Shown: positions 55,765-64,000 of the stretch, in pieces
Numbering within the stretch: position 1 is the first letter of the stretch
Layout of the letters: every line of letters starts with the position of its first letter
Assembly: GCF_900086595.1 (NCBI RefSeq)
Contig: NZ_LT575472.1
Span: 3,279,124 to 3,343,123 of the forward strand
DNA from: Clostridium nigeriense
GTDB taxonomy: Bacteria > Bacillota > Clostridia > Clostridiales > Clostridiaceae
Direction: 5' to 3'
Length of the DNA: 64,000 nt
Notes under the pieces: generated by a model
What the model was told of the DNA's origin: nothing
The model's input: the letters and a program-made list of their open reading frames with translations, nothing else
The model's database searches: none
Translations under genes and position numbers: made by a program

Positions 55765-55805
55765 TGAACAATGTTCATTATAATTTTCTATATTTTGTTT
55801 GTCAA
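55765..55805 (-). promoter_or_regulatory. hsmA promoter with TGAAC-N3-GTTCA operator
   Basis: On the minus strand TTGACA (55805-55800) and TATAAT (55782-55777) are 17 bases apart, both full consensus. The 13-bp palindrome TGAACAATGTTCA (55765-55777) directly abuts the -10. Confidence 0.85.
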
Positions 55806-55838
55806 TATTTTTTTATTTTATTTTCTATATTTACCTAG

Positions 55839-55879
55839 TTGACAAATTAATTTAATAACTTTATAATGAACCTTGTTCA
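55839..55879 (+). promoter_or_regulatory. Promoter of the 139-aa gene with the same operator
   Basis: TTGACA (55839-55844) and TATAAT (55862-55867) are 17 bases apart, and TGAACCTTGTTCA (55867-55879) follows. The layout mirrors that of hsmA exactly, so a single repressor probably controls both genes. Confidence 0.85.
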
Positions 55880-55928
55880 AATAAATTCATAATATAATAT
55901 TATTTTATTATAAAGAAGGTTGATTTGT

Positions 55929-56348
55929 ATGATAGAAAAAAAATCACTATTATTCTTAGCTGGCTTTGTATGGAGTATTGCTGGCTATAATGTATTACAC
56001 ATAGGTTGTGAATCATATATTGGAAATATATCATTAAAACTTATTACTTTATCAACAATTATATTTTTATTTTTTAAATATATGATTTTTAATAAAATGG
56101 TAAAAAAACACACTAAAAGAATTATTGAATATAAAAGCTCAAAACAATGGTTTTGGAAGTTCTTTGATATTAAATCATTTATAATTATGGCTTTCATGAT
56201 GTCCTTTGGAATAATCGTACGTGCAAATAACCTAGCTTCTGAATCATTTATTGCATTCTTTTATACTGGATTAGGTTTTGCCTTATTATTATCAGGTTTA
56301 AAATTCTTTTATAATTACACAAAGATTAGATTAATTAGTAATATATAA
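55929..56348 (+). CDS. 139-aa membrane protein divergent from hsmA
   Basis: The protein begins MIEKKSLLFLAGFVWSIAGY and has about four helices (about 6-20, 28-45, 84-100 and 108-128) with a basic loop (NKMVKKHTKRIIEYK). No named family is recognised. The ATG at 55929 has AAGAAGG 9 bases upstream. The shared operator layout links it to hsmA, suggesting a role in the same haem or stress response. Confidence 0.7.
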   Translation: MIEKKSLLFLAGFVWSIAGYNVLHIGCESYIGNISLKLITLSTIIFLFFKYMIFNKMVKKHTKRIIEYKSSKQWFWKFFDIKSFIIMAFMMSFGIIVRANNLASESFIAFFYTGLGFALLLSGLKFFYNYTKIRLISNI

Positions 56349-56359
56349 TTTCCTAAAAC

Positions 56360-56398
56360 CAAATAAAACCCAGTAAGAACTATATTTTCTTACTGGGT
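56360..56398 (-). terminator. Terminator of the MCP gene
   Basis: ACCCAGTAAGAA and TTCTTACTGGGT form a 12-bp stem with a seven-base loop, followed on the minus strand by TTTATTTGG. Confidence 0.85.
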
Positions 56399-56415
56399 AG
56401 CTTTAAATCCTAAAA

Positions 56416-58128
56416 TTATATTTTAAAAACAGATATGATTTCATTTAACTTTTCTGCAATTTCAGATTGATGCTCTGTTGCTTTTGATATATCTTCCATA
56501 GAAATTCCAACTTCATCTATACTCTTTAAAATTTCTTCTGAATTAAATGATGTTTGCTCTATATTAGAAGCAATATTTTTTGTTACATTTGCTATTTCAT
56601 TAGTTGATGCATTTAACTCTTCAGTCATTGCTGCAATACTAGTAGATAAATCACTTACATATTCTGAATCTTTCTCATAGCTTGATCCAGTATCTATTAA
56701 TAATTGATAATCTTCTTTTACGTTGCTATTTATAAATTTTAATAAATCTTCTGAATGAACTGTTAAATTTTCTACTGATTTTTGAACATTTATTATAATA
56801 TTTTGTATTTCCTTAACATCCTTAGATGATTTTTCTGCTAACTCCCTTATTTCATCAGCTACTACTGCAAATCCTTTTCCATGTTCTCCTGCTCTTGCTG
56901 CCTCAATAGCTGCATTAAGGGCCAGAAGATTTGTTTGTTGTGCAATTGATGCAATTGATTCTGCAAACTTTATAATTTCTTCAACAACTTTACTTTCTTC
57001 AATGGCTTCCAAAATTCTTTTGTTTTTTTCTTCACTTAATCTATCTGCTATTATTTTAGATTCTTGACCCTTAGTCTTTATATCAATGGCTCTTTCTTTT
57101 ATTTTATTGGCTTCAGTATTGCTTTCCATGGAGTCTGAAGATAACTGATTTATTCCTGAATCTACTTGTTCTACAGTAGCTGATAATTCCTCAGTAGTAA
57201 CATTTATCTCCTGAATATTCATCACAATTAAAGTTATATTTTCAATAATCTGAGAAAATGTGCTTGTTATTTCCTCTATATTAGCTGATAGTTCCTCACT
57301 GGAAGCTGATACTTCTTGACTTTGATCAACAATTGTTTTTACTAAATTTCTTAACTTTTCTCTAGCACTATTAAGAGCATCTGAAAGCTTGGCAAATTCG
57401 TCTTCCCCCTTAATAGATGTTGTATATGTAAAATCTCCTTCACCAATGGCTTCTGCAAATAAAAGCATATTTTTAATTTTTTTAGCAATAGACATTGATA
57501 TTCCAATTCCTATTATTATTGAAATAATAGTCCCTGTTAAAATTATAAATACTATATTATTAAATTCAGCTTTATATGTATCCCTATTATTATCATTTTT
57601 AATTGTTGCATTTTTTTGAGTGTCTTCAATTAAACCATCTAGTGTTTCACCTATTTCGCTTCTTACTTCAGTTATTTTAGGTAAAATAGTTTCAGCTTCA
57701 TCATATTTCCCAGCTATAGCTAAATCTAAAGCCTTTGTTCTAAAAGCCTTATATTCCTCAAAGGATGTTAGTATTTTTTCATATTTCTCCTTAATTTCAG
57801 ATGAATGCTGAAGCTTTGCATATTCCCCTAATCCACTATAAATTTCATTATCAAGTACCTTTATATTTTCTATAGCTTCTGCAGTTCTACTAGTTTCTTC
57901 ATAAAGCACTCCATTATCAATTTCTGCCCTTATTAATAATAATTTTTCTTTAACAAGATGAAGATAGGTTACGCTTTTAAAATCATAATTAAATATTTCC
58001 TTTGAATTACTATTAATAGTACGCATCCCTAAAACACCAATAACTCCTACAATATTTAGCATAATTGCACAAATTAAAAAACCAGATAATAATTTTGTCC
58101 TTACAGACATTTTTTGAAAAATTTTCAC
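56416..58128 (-). CDS. Methyl-accepting chemotaxis protein
   Basis: The 570-residue receptor has a first membrane helix (about 12-35), a four-helix-bundle sensor (about 36-185), a second helix (about 188-212), a HAMP domain and a signalling domain whose hairpin tip reads [20 protein letters not shown]. It senses an unknown ligand and controls CheA. The start is GTG with AGGGGG 8 bases before it. No che genes are nearby and no CheR-tethering pentapeptide is seen at the C-terminus. Confidence 0.95.
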   Translation of the reverse strand: MKIFQKMSVRTKLLSGFLICAIMLNIVGVIGVLGMRTINSNSKEIFNYDFKSVTYLHLVKEKLLLIRAEIDNGVLYEETSRTAEAIENIKVLDNEIYSGLGEYAKLQHSSEIKEKYEKILTSFEEYKAFRTKALDLAIAGKYDEAETILPKITEVRSEIGETLDGLIEDTQKNATIKNDNNRDTYKAEFNNIVFIILTGTIISIIIGIGISMSIAKKIKNMLLFAEAIGEGDFTYTTSIKGEDEFAKLSDALNSAREKLRNLVKTIVDQSQEVSASSEELSANIEEITSTFSQIIENITLIVMNIQEINVTTEELSATVEQVDSGINQLSSDSMESNTEANKIKERAIDIKTKGQESKIIADRLSEEKNKRILEAIEESKVVEEIIKFAESIASIAQQTNLLALNAAIEAARAGEHGKGFAVVADEIRELAEKSSKDVKEIQNIIINVQKSVENLTVHSEDLLKFINSNVKEDYQLLIDTGSSYEKDSEYVSDLSTSIAAMTEELNASTNEIANVTKNIASNIEQTSFNSEEILKSIDEVGISMEDISKATEHQSEIAEKLNEIISVFKI

Positions 58129-58404
58129 TTATTCTTCCCCCTATATTGTAAAGGACTATTCTAAGGATGCTAACTAAATATTAGTAATCAGAAATATATA
58201 ATTTTTATGTACTTCTATACTTTAAAATTTAAATTTTATATTCTTTAATAGTCCTTTTAAATAATATTATTTTATCCAAAGTATAATAATGCCATCAATT
58301 ACATATTACAACAAAATTCTACTAATATGCAATGTAGAAAATAATCAAAATGAATTAAATTTCTACAAAATTTAGAAATTTAATTTTTTACTTTATATTA
58401 TTAA
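58129..58404. other. Spacer upstream of the MCP gene
   Basis: A/T-rich sequence that must hold the MCP promoter. I see no gene or structured RNA here; in particular no cyclic-di-GMP riboswitch core is visible. Confidence 0.4.
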
Positions 58405-58447
58405 AAATAAAATAAGGAGAGTTTTTTTATAACTCTCCTTATTTTAT
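58405..58447 (-). terminator. Terminator of the XRE gene
   Basis: AATAAGGAGAGTT and AACTCTCCTTATT form a 13-bp stem with a seven-base loop, then TTATTTTT. Confidence 0.85.
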
Positions 58448-58449
58448 CC

Positions 58450-58980
58450 TTAATAATCTAATTGTTTTAATCTTATAGTTACCTCATCTTCTGATGCACT
58501 TTCTAACTTATAAGATATTACTTTTCTTTCAATTTCTTTTGTAACTTTATCTGTATTACTAAAAAGATCTCTTGCTGCATTTATTGCATAAGCTAATACT
58601 GTAGCTACCCCAGCACTCCCTAGTTCAAATCCCATACTTTCAGTTTCTGATAATTGTCCTTTCATCAACTTATATATTTCTCTGCAATAAGCTCCTTTAA
58701 TTATAATTTTATCGTACTTAAATTCTAGAGCTGTTAGTAATTCAGTTGGATTATAGGCCTCAAAAGCTGGATTTTCCTTTTCAATAGCTAATAATTCATC
58801 TAATACAGTTCCTGGAGTTTTTTCTAAAGCTTCTGCTAAAGCCATTATAACCTTATTTGAGTACTTTTCTATTTTTTTATTAGTATGAGTAGATAATAAC
58901 TGTTGGCTTATACCAGTTTTTTTATAAACATCATACCTTTTCATACTATTCCTTTGTAAATACAAATCTAAATAATTCAT
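58450..58980 (-). CDS. XRE-type DNA-binding protein with unknown C-terminal part
   Basis: The 176-residue protein has an N-terminal helix-turn-helix (about 8-60; YKKTGISQQLLSTHTNKKIE, then IMALAEALEKTPGTVLDELL), a middle that may bind a ligand (KYDKIIIKGAYCREIY) and a helical Ala/Gly segment (GFELGSAGVATVLAYAINAA) before a mixed alpha/beta end. No family is recognised beyond the helix-turn-helix. GAGGGTG lies 7 bases before the ATG. It is transcribed alone, and its targets are unknown. Confidence 0.7.
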   Translation of the reverse strand: MNYLDLYLQRNSMKRYDVYKKTGISQQLLSTHTNKKIEKYSNKVIMALAEALEKTPGTVLDELLAIEKENPAFEAYNPTELLTALEFKYDKIIIKGAYCREIYKLMKGQLSETESMGFELGSAGVATVLAYAINAARDLFSNTDKVTKEIERKVISYKLESASEDEVTIRLKQLDY

Positions 58981-59059
58981 TCTAACACCCTCTTAATATA
59001 ATTAAAAATATTTTATTACTAAAATATTTTTTACTAATTATATTATATTCCAAATTAAA

Positions 59060-59107
59060 TATTTTGTATACAAAAAAATAACCATGAAATATTTCTTGGT
59101 TATTTTT
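59060..59107 (-). terminator. Terminator of the sigma/anti-sigma operon
   Basis: AAAAATAACCA and TGGTTATTTTT form a stem, with TTTTTGTATAC following on the minus strand. Confidence 0.75.
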
Positions 59108-59127
59108 CACTCTTATATTTAGATACT

Positions 59128-59811
59128 TTATCTATAATTTTTATTTTTTATTGTTAGCTTTATTTCTCGAGAGTCATAAACTTCTTCTATAACTTCATCA
59201 TCGTTTTTGAAATAGGTTATTGACTTAGGATAAATACTCACATTTAATTCCTCTTTGTTATTTGATCCTTTTTCAAAATTTAATTCTCTTATGGAATAAC
59301 CATAATATATTCCATCTTCATCTGGACCACCTGTATCTAATCCAGCTCCTTCTTTATTAATAAAATCTTCTCCTCTTATATCTATGCTAATTGAATACAT
59401 AATTGGATCATCAATTTCAATTTTACTCTCAACTTTATATACTATTAATAGTTTATCCCCCTTAAAATCTACAGCTTCGATATTAATAGTGTGATTTTCT
59501 GTATGAAACTCTTCTTTAACTGATAGCCCATTTTCTGTATATTTAATTCCTAATCCCCATTTGTTATTTAACACTTTAAGAACTGGACCAAATATAGGTA
59601 GCTCTTCCGCCAAGGATGGCTTAACAAAATTAGTTACTATCAATATAGCAATAAATATTCCAGCAACCTTCAATAAATTTTTTCTAACCTTCTTCTTGTT
59701 ATTTGATTCTATATCTTCATATATTTTATCAACCTTTTCTCTTAAAGAATTTGGTATTTTTATATCATCTTCATTATAAAGATTCTTTAACTTTTTATCT
59801 AAATCCATCAT
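59128..59811 (-). CDS. Membrane-bound anti-sigma factor, DUF4179-like
   Basis: The 227-residue protein has a short cytoplasmic helix (about 1-40), one membrane helix (about 45-65; LKVAGIFIAILIVTNFV) and an extracellular beta-rich domain beginning near ELPIFGPVLKVLNN. This is the DUF4179 anti-sigma arrangement. Its ATG overlaps the stop of the sigma gene by one base (TAATG), so the pair is translationally coupled. It holds the sigma factor inactive until an envelope signal. Confidence 0.82.
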   Translation of the reverse strand: MMDLDKKLKNLYNEDDIKIPNSLREKVDKIYEDIESNNKKKVRKNLLKVAGIFIAILIVTNFVKPSLAEELPIFGPVLKVLNNKWGLGIKYTENGLSVKEEFHTENHTINIEAVDFKGDKLLIVYKVESKIEIDDPIMYSISIDIRGEDFINKEGAGLDTGGPDEDGIYYGYSIRELNFEKGSNNKEELNVSIYPKSITYFKNDDEVIEEVYDSREIKLTIKNKNYR

Positions 59812-60329
59812 TACATTATCTCCTTTCCATTAATACTTTCAGCAATTTTAGACTTTGCCCTAGATAATCTTGATTTAACTGTACCTTCTGGGATTCTTAA
59901 AACTTCTGAAATCTCACTTATCTTTAAATCTTCAAAATAAAATAACGTAATAACTAGCCTTAAATCTTCTGGTAAAGAATCAACAGCAACTTTTAAATCA
60001 AAATCCTCATATTTATCCTTATATTGTTCTTCAACAACCTTATCAAAACTTATACATTTTTTATTAAAGTTATAAATTTTATTACATTCATTTATAAGAA
60101 TTTTTATGAGCCAAGTTTTAAATAATTCATCATTTTTTAAAGTTTTAATATTTAAATATGCCTTAAGTATAGTATTTTGTATAGCATCTTCTATATCATC
60201 TTCTCTAGTTAAAATTCCTTTTCCCACTCTATACATACTTTTAAGATTTTCATCCATTAATTTAGTAAAGGCTTTTCCGTTTCCTCTCTTAGCCTTGTAC
60301 ACTAAATCTTCTTTGTTTAATCCAAACAT
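59811..60329 (-). CDS. ECF-type RNA polymerase sigma factor
   Basis: The 172-residue protein has sigma region 2 (about 10-75; FKTWLIKILINECNK) and region 4 (about 115-165; SEVLRIPEGTVKSRLSRAKS), with no region 3, as in ECF sigma factors of the SigV/SigW-like group. It recruits polymerase to stress promoters. The ATG has GGGGAGG 8 bases before it. Three CCTATTAAAA-type direct repeats lie 40-90 bases upstream. Confidence 0.9.
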   Translation of the reverse strand: MFGLNKEDLVYKAKRGNGKAFTKLMDENLKSMYRVGKGILTREDDIEDAIQNTILKAYLNIKTLKNDELFKTWLIKILINECNKIYNFNKKCISFDKVVEEQYKDKYEDFDLKVAVDSLPEDLRLVITLFYFEDLKISEISEVLRIPEGTVKSRLSRAKSKIAESINGKEIM

Positions 60330-60371
60330 TTATTTACCTCCCCACATATTCTTATCTATTAGATATATCTC

Positions 60372-60427
60372 CCTATTAAAAAGTTCACTACCTATTAAAA
60401 ATACCTATAAAAAAATAGTACACTATT
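60372..60427 (-). repeat. Three short direct repeats plus dyad upstream of the sigma gene
   Basis: CCTATTAAAAA occurs at 60372 and 60391, and CCTATAAAAAA at 60404. They are followed by the dyad AATAGTACACTATT (60414-60427). On the minus strand a TGAAC lies between the repeats, similar to ECF -35 elements. Confidence 0.4.
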
Positions 60428-60459
60428 ATGCAAACTAAAAATCAGCTTATACTCCTAAC

Positions 60460-60508
60460 AATCTAATAAAAAATAAGGATTGCAAAATTACTTACAATCC
60501 TTATTTTT
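60460..60508 (-). terminator. Terminator of the 186-aa gene
   Basis: AAAAATAAGGATTG and CAATCCTTATTTTT flank a 12-base loop with T-rich sequence after it on the minus strand. Confidence 0.75.
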
Positions 60509-60510
60509 AA

Positions 60511-61071
60511 TTAATCTACAAGAATATTTTTTAACTCATTATATAATTGAACTGTATTGTCTATCTCTATTTTATATAAATTATTATTTGGTATCCTAAT
60601 ATATCCAGTACTCCATACCTCTATTATTCCAGGCTTACCATCTACATTTTCAAATAAAATAAATTCTACTTCTCCAGTAACATCGCTGAAATTAAATACC
60701 CTTTTATACTTATATTTTTCTAATAAGTTAAATACCTTTTTACCTTTATCTGAATCTAATTTAATAATATCTTCACTAGTAATATTTCCGTATATATTTA
60801 TGGTATCATAATTTATTTCCTCACCTATACCTACAGTATTATATACGGTTACTGGTCGTGAATAGTAAAAAATATATGAAATACAAATTACTAATACCAC
60901 TACAAAAATTACTAAATTATTTTTATATTTTTTTATTATGTTTTCTTCTTTGCTAGTACCTATATTTGAGACTTTTATCCTTTTACCTAATAAAATAAGA
61001 TTATAAACTATAAATATTATTGTTATAAAAGCTATTCCTATAGAAAATAAGTACAAATAATTACTTATCAT
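60511..61071 (-). CDS. 186-aa membrane protein, unknown
   Basis: The protein has two helices (about 4-27 and 51-70) and an extracellular domain rich in strands (INIYGNITSEDIIKLDSDKG, KVFNLLEKYKYKRVFNFSDV). No family is recognised. The ATG at 61071 has GGGAAGGGATAGG upstream. An upstream start inside the preceding gene is rejected. It follows the lipoprotein gene by 25 bases and is probably co-transcribed with it. Confidence 0.65.
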   Translation of the reverse strand: MISNYLYLFSIGIAFITIIFIVYNLILLGKRIKVSNIGTSKEENIIKKYKNNLVIFVVVLVICISYIFYYSRPVTVYNTVGIGEEINYDTINIYGNITSEDIIKLDSDKGKKVFNLLEKYKYKRVFNFSDVTGEVEFILFENVDGKPGIIEVWSTGYIRIPNNNLYKIEIDNTVQLYNELKNILVD

Positions 61072-61096
61072 CCTATCCCTTCCCTTCTTATGTTTA

Positions 61097-61834
61097 TTAA
61101 TAATTATTAAATATATATTCACTCCATTTTACTATTATTTCTTCTTTAGTTAAACCTATAATTTCTTCTATATTATCTGGATTTTTAATTACCGCTATTA
61201 TTTTATCGTAACCATACTCCTTAATAATAAAATCAACAAATCCTCCTGATAGAAAATATGGTTGCTCTAATCTACTATAATTATTTTTCATATAATCTAT
61301 AGTTGGAAGCTTATTTGTTTTAGCAGTTTCCTTTAAATAGTTTTGAGCAATACTATCTATCTGATTAGCTTCAACTACTGCAGTTCCTTCATTTAAATAT
61401 ATATCTGTAGATGGATTAATATTCCCTACTAATATGTGTGTATATTCATGAACAATAATCTTCATTAAACTGTCATAATTATGAACACTTCCAGGATTTA
61501 ATGGCGATACCATAAGTATTTCACCATTTCTTGCAACTCCAACAAGCCAATCTTCTGCTTCTGTATATCCAATAGCTTTATGAAACTCATTAATATTAGG
61601 ATAAATAGTCACATTTATTTTTTCATCTAAAGTTACATTTAAATCATTAGCTATCCTATCATAATTACTTTCTAAATTTTTCTCTAAATCACTTAAGCTA
61701 TCTTTATCAGCCTTAGTAGAATTATACTTAAAATGCTCACTTTCCTTCCTTAATTTTATAGTATCAACTTTTTCACCACAGCCAAATAAAAGAACTGATA
61801 TTAATATCATAAAAAAAGCCCCCTTATACCTCAT
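61097..61834 (-). CDS. Lipoprotein with HExxH-type metallopeptidase domain
   Basis: The 245-residue protein has a lipobox LLFGC with C19 as the lipid-modified residue and an HEYTH motif near residue 130 (IIVHEYTHILVG), followed by an LNEGTAVV segment and a C-terminal helical part, as in gluzincin MA-type secreted peptidases. The active-site histidines and glutamate are intact. The substrate is unknown, with surface proteins as the likely target. The gene is isolated on this strand before the amidase. Confidence 0.82.
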   Translation of the reverse strand: MRYKGAFFMILISVLLFGCGEKVDTIKLRKESEHFKYNSTKADKDSLSDLEKNLESNYDRIANDLNVTLDEKINVTIYPNINEFHKAIGYTEAEDWLVGVARNGEILMVSPLNPGSVHNYDSLMKIIVHEYTHILVGNINPSTDIYLNEGTAVVEANQIDSIAQNYLKETAKTNKLPTIDYMKNNYSRLEQPYFLSGGFVDFIIKEYGYDKIIAVIKNPDNIEEIIGLTKEEIIVKWSEYIFNNY

Positions 61835-61959
61835 ATAAATTCCCCCTAAATTTAAACTTATAAATATTTTACCATTTTATTACTCTCTAACCAATGTTAT
61901 TAAGTATATTTAATTCTAATATGTTATTGGAGTGGTAAAACTTTTTATAATTTACTAAA

Positions 61960-62001
61960 GAGTAAAACAAAAAATGGACTGTTTAAACAGTCCATTTTTT
62001 T
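61960..62001 (-). terminator. Terminator of the amidase gene
   Basis: AAAAATGGACTGTT and AACAGTCCATTTTT form a perfect dyad with T-runs on both ends. Confidence 0.85.
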
Positions 62002-62689
62002 AATTATCTTCTGGATAAGGAACTACATAGACATCTTTAAACCCTTCATTTTGAAGTCTAATTACTTCATCCTCTGCCTCCTCATAATCCCTATAATATC
62101 CTATGCAAATTCTCCATCCTTCTCTAGTAGGAGTTTTTGGTTTTTTTATTGGAATATCTATTAAAACCTTATTTACCATAGCTAAACAAGCTCTGGCCAC
62201 CATGTACCCATACTTTATAGCACTAAAGTTTTTCTCTACATCTTCATTCGATATAAATTCAGCTTCAATTATTACCGCTGGCATCTTAGTTTGTCTTAAA
62301 ATAGTATAACTAGCTTCCTTTATTCCCCTATCCTTAGATTTTAAATTAGCAAGTAGTTCATCTTTTAGGAATCTTGCTAATTCTTCTGATTTATTTCCCT
62401 TTTCAAATATAACAATTTCAGTTCCACTAACAGAATTATCTACAAAGGAGTTCATATGGAAGCTAACAAAATAATCTGCATTCCAGTTATTTGCAATATC
62501 TACTCTATCCTTCACATCTAAATAAACATCAGATGCTCTAGTAAGTAGTACTACTTCGCCATTTCTTTCCAACAACCTTTTTGTCTCATAAACAGCTTCT
62601 AGTACAATATCAGCTTCTCGCCTGCCATACTTCCCTACTGCTCCTGAGTCACTACCGCCATGCCCTGCATCTAATACCCATTTTGCCAA
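62000..62689 (-). CDS. N-acetylmuramoyl-L-alanine amidase (Amidase_3) with SPOR-like tail
   Basis: The 229-residue protein is an Amidase_3 enzyme with zinc ligands H10 (LDAGHGG), E25 and H78 (FVSFHMNS) and the catalytic glutamate in VIIEAEFIS, followed by a C-terminal SPOR-like domain (about 190-229; RICIGYYRDYEEAEDE) that binds glycans. It cleaves the amide link between N-acetylmuramic acid and the stem peptide. The start is TTG, preceded by GGAGGG. The ATG five codons earlier lies in the ribosome site. There is no signal peptide, as in mother-cell or autolytic amidases of the CwlC type. Confidence 0.85.
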   Translation of the reverse strand: MAKWVLDAGHGGSDSGAVGKYGRREADIVLEAVYETKRLLERNGEVVLLTRASDVYLDVKDRVDIANNWNADYFVSFHMNSFVDNSVSGTEIVIFEKGNKSEELARFLKDELLANLKSKDRGIKEASYTILRQTKMPAVIIEAEFISNEDVEKNFSAIKYGYMVARACLAMVNKVLIDIPIKKPKTPTREGWRICIGYYRDYEEAEDEVIRLQNEGFKDVYVVPYPEDN

Positions 62690-62804
62690 CTTTTTCCCTC
62701 CCATTATTTATATATTAGTCATATAAACACTGTATTACTTTATATTTTAGTATACTTTAGGATTCAAGAGTTGGTTACAAAATTTATTTTTATCTGTTAT
62801 ATTT

Positions 62805-63995
62805 TTACATTGTACTACAACAGAATTCATATATTTTATTTAAAAATTCCTCTATTTTATTTGCTTCACCTATTCCTTGAGCTAAGGTTTTACTACCTCC
62901 ACCCTTTCCATTTATCACTTCAGAAAACTCTCTAAATAAGTTTCCCATATTTATGTCACTTATATTTTTAGATGCAGACAATATTATATTAGCTTTCTCC
63001 TTATTTTTTATTGCAAATAAACAAATAATATTATCTCTTTCACTTAATTTATTAGCAAGTTTTGTGATATAATCTACAGATTTACCTTGAAATATTCTCT
63101 TTATTACCATTTTATTAGTATTTCCATTTTCCAAAAATGAATTAATTTCATATTCTAAAAGTTCCTCTTCTAATTTTTTCTTTTCAAGCCTTATTTCTTC
63201 TAATAAAGCTCTTATATTCTTTATTCCATTTAAAGCCTCATCTTCATTACTACTTAAATAATTACATATATCTCTTAATATTTTATCTTTATTTAAGGAA
63301 TCTTTTATAGCTCTGTTTCCTGATAAAAACTCTACCCTAGTATTCCCTTTGTTTTTTTCAAACTTAGTTATCTTTATCATTTTTAAATCTAAAGTATTAG
63401 CAGGATGTACACCACAACAAGCATTTATATCTAAATCTCCTATTTTAACAACCCTGATATCATCCTCTGTATTAGGTAAATCCCGTCTTAAATTAATATT
63501 ATTTATTTCTTCTTTATCTGGTACTAAAAAATCTACCTCTATATTTTTTCTAATAACTTCATTGGCCAAAGCTTCTGCCTCTATTACCTTTTTTTCATTT
63601 AATTCTCCTATAATATCTACAGTACTAATTTTTTTTCCTAAATGAATACTTACTGTATTAGCATTAAATAGTTTAAAAAAGCATCCTGATAAAACATGCT
63701 GACCTAAATGTTGATGCATTCCATCTTCTCTTCTATCCCAATCAATCTTACATAAAACAATTGAATCTTCTTTAATTGATTCATTTAGAACATGATATAT
63801 AATCTTATCCTTTTCATATACATCTAAAACTACTTTGTTATCTATATATCCCAAATCACACTGCTGTCCTCCTCCTCCTGGGAAAAAAGCTGTTTTATCT
63901 AAAACTACATGATATTCATTTTTAATTCTTCTTACTTCTATAACCTTAGCATAAAATTCCTTTAAATACTGATCTTTATAATATAATTTCACCAT
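62805..63995 (-). CDS. AlaX-L-type alanyl-tRNA editing protein with DHHA1 domain
   Basis: The 396-residue protein has an N-terminal barrel (about 1-85), the zinc-dependent editing domain with H96xxxH100 (HQHLGQHVLS) and C193xxxH197 (CCGVH), and a C-terminal DHHA1 domain with GKGGGSKTLAQG. It lacks the aminoacylation domain, so it is an AlaX-type trans-editing protein that hydrolyses Ser- or Gly-tRNA-Ala. The 5' side is only 5 bases from the window edge, so the ribosome site cannot be seen and the start at 63995 rests on family alignment. Confidence 0.85.
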   Translation of the reverse strand: MVKLYYKDQYLKEFYAKVIEVRRIKNEYHVVLDKTAFFPGGGGQQCDLGYIDNKVVLDVYEKDKIIYHVLNESIKEDSIVLCKIDWDRREDGMHQHLGQHVLSGCFFKLFNANTVSIHLGKKISTVDIIGELNEKKVIEAEALANEVIRKNIEVDFLVPDKEEINNINLRRDLPNTEDDIRVVKIGDLDINACCGVHPANTLDLKMIKITKFEKNKGNTRVEFLSGNRAIKDSLNKDKILRDICNYLSSNEDEALNGIKNIRALLEEIRLEKKKLEEELLEYEINSFLENGNTNKMVIKRIFQGKSVDYITKLANKLSERDNIICLFAIKNKEKANIILSASKNISDINMGNLFREFSEVINGKGGGSKTLAQGIGEANKIEEFLNKIYEFCCSTM

Positions 63996-64000
63996 ATGTT

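Noticed and set aside
58129..58404. Cyclic-di-GMP riboswitch upstream of the MCP gene
   Set aside because: No GEMM core sequence was found.
60106..60438. 110-codon plus-strand ORF opposite the ECF sigma gene
   Set aside because: It is an antisense shadow of a well-supported sigma factor, with no ribosome site.

Overview
The window looks like a chromosomal stretch of an endospore-forming, anaerobic, very AT-rich Clostridium (sensu stricto). The evidence is the strong AT bias in codons and intergenic DNA, strong AGGAGG-type ribosome sites with many TTG/GTG starts, LonB and an alpha/beta-type SASP (both sporulation-associated), a PerR-type Fur protein, and the clpP-clpX-lonB-lon-engB gene order. 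I saw no phage, insertion sequence, CRISPR array or rRNA. Most of the window reads as stable chromosome with a few accessory-looking modules. The species is not determined.

Layout. 1-7683 (minus): a truncated MurJ/SpoVB-like flippase, an RluA-type pseudouridine synthase, an M20 amidohydrolase, an FtsA-like ATPase with a long C-terminal tail, and a UvrD-type helicase. 7923-12116: pncB, a small Cys protein, an EAL-HDOD protein, an unknown 110-aa protein and perR. 12200-13720: three unusual genes (one Asn/acid-rich, two Cys/Gly-rich and hydrophobic) that may be spore-related, followed by a structured C-rich 3' region. 13874-22522: the protein-quality-control block engB, lon, lonB, clpX, clpP and tig. 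22692-27964: an envelope block (membrane-anchored protein, 58-aa Cys-rich protein, M23 endopeptidase with coiled coil, TcaA-like protein) and a PHP phosphatase. 28019-35332: two GNATs, a GntR/DUF1648/DUF5808/YhfC operon, a PspC protein and an ABC exporter whose promoter carries a perfect inverted repeat. 35533-40320: an ECF S component, a SASP, an orphan NrdI-like flavodoxin, tRNA Arg-Lys-Gly and clpB with a CtsR box.

40484-46025 holds an AraC-type regulator, two tandem HTH-TPR regulators of RRNPP-like architecture, and a previously uncalled 30-codon ORF preceded by nested palindromes, a candidate peptide signalling cassette. 46111-50660 is a complete Bce-type antimicrobial-peptide module (response regulator, kinase, ATPase, permease) with a BceR-type box in front of the transporter. 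50802-53162 holds an RNase H with viroplasmin-like N-terminus and two proteins sharing a domain. 53433-58128 has a short FtsH, a MITE-like repeat, an HsmA-family haem-related membrane protein divergent from a small membrane protein (each behind a perfect TTGACA-N17-TATAAT promoter with the same TGAAC-N3-GTTCA operator) and a chemoreceptor. 58450-63995 has an XRE regulator, an ECF sigma/anti-sigma pair, a membrane protein, a metalloprotease-like lipoprotein, a cell-wall amidase and an AlaX-type editing protein cut close to its start.

The leads I rate highest are the twin HsmA promoter-operator module, the RRNPP-like regulator/peptide locus, the perfect operator on the ABC exporter promoter, and the structured C-rich RNA region near 12.3 kb.
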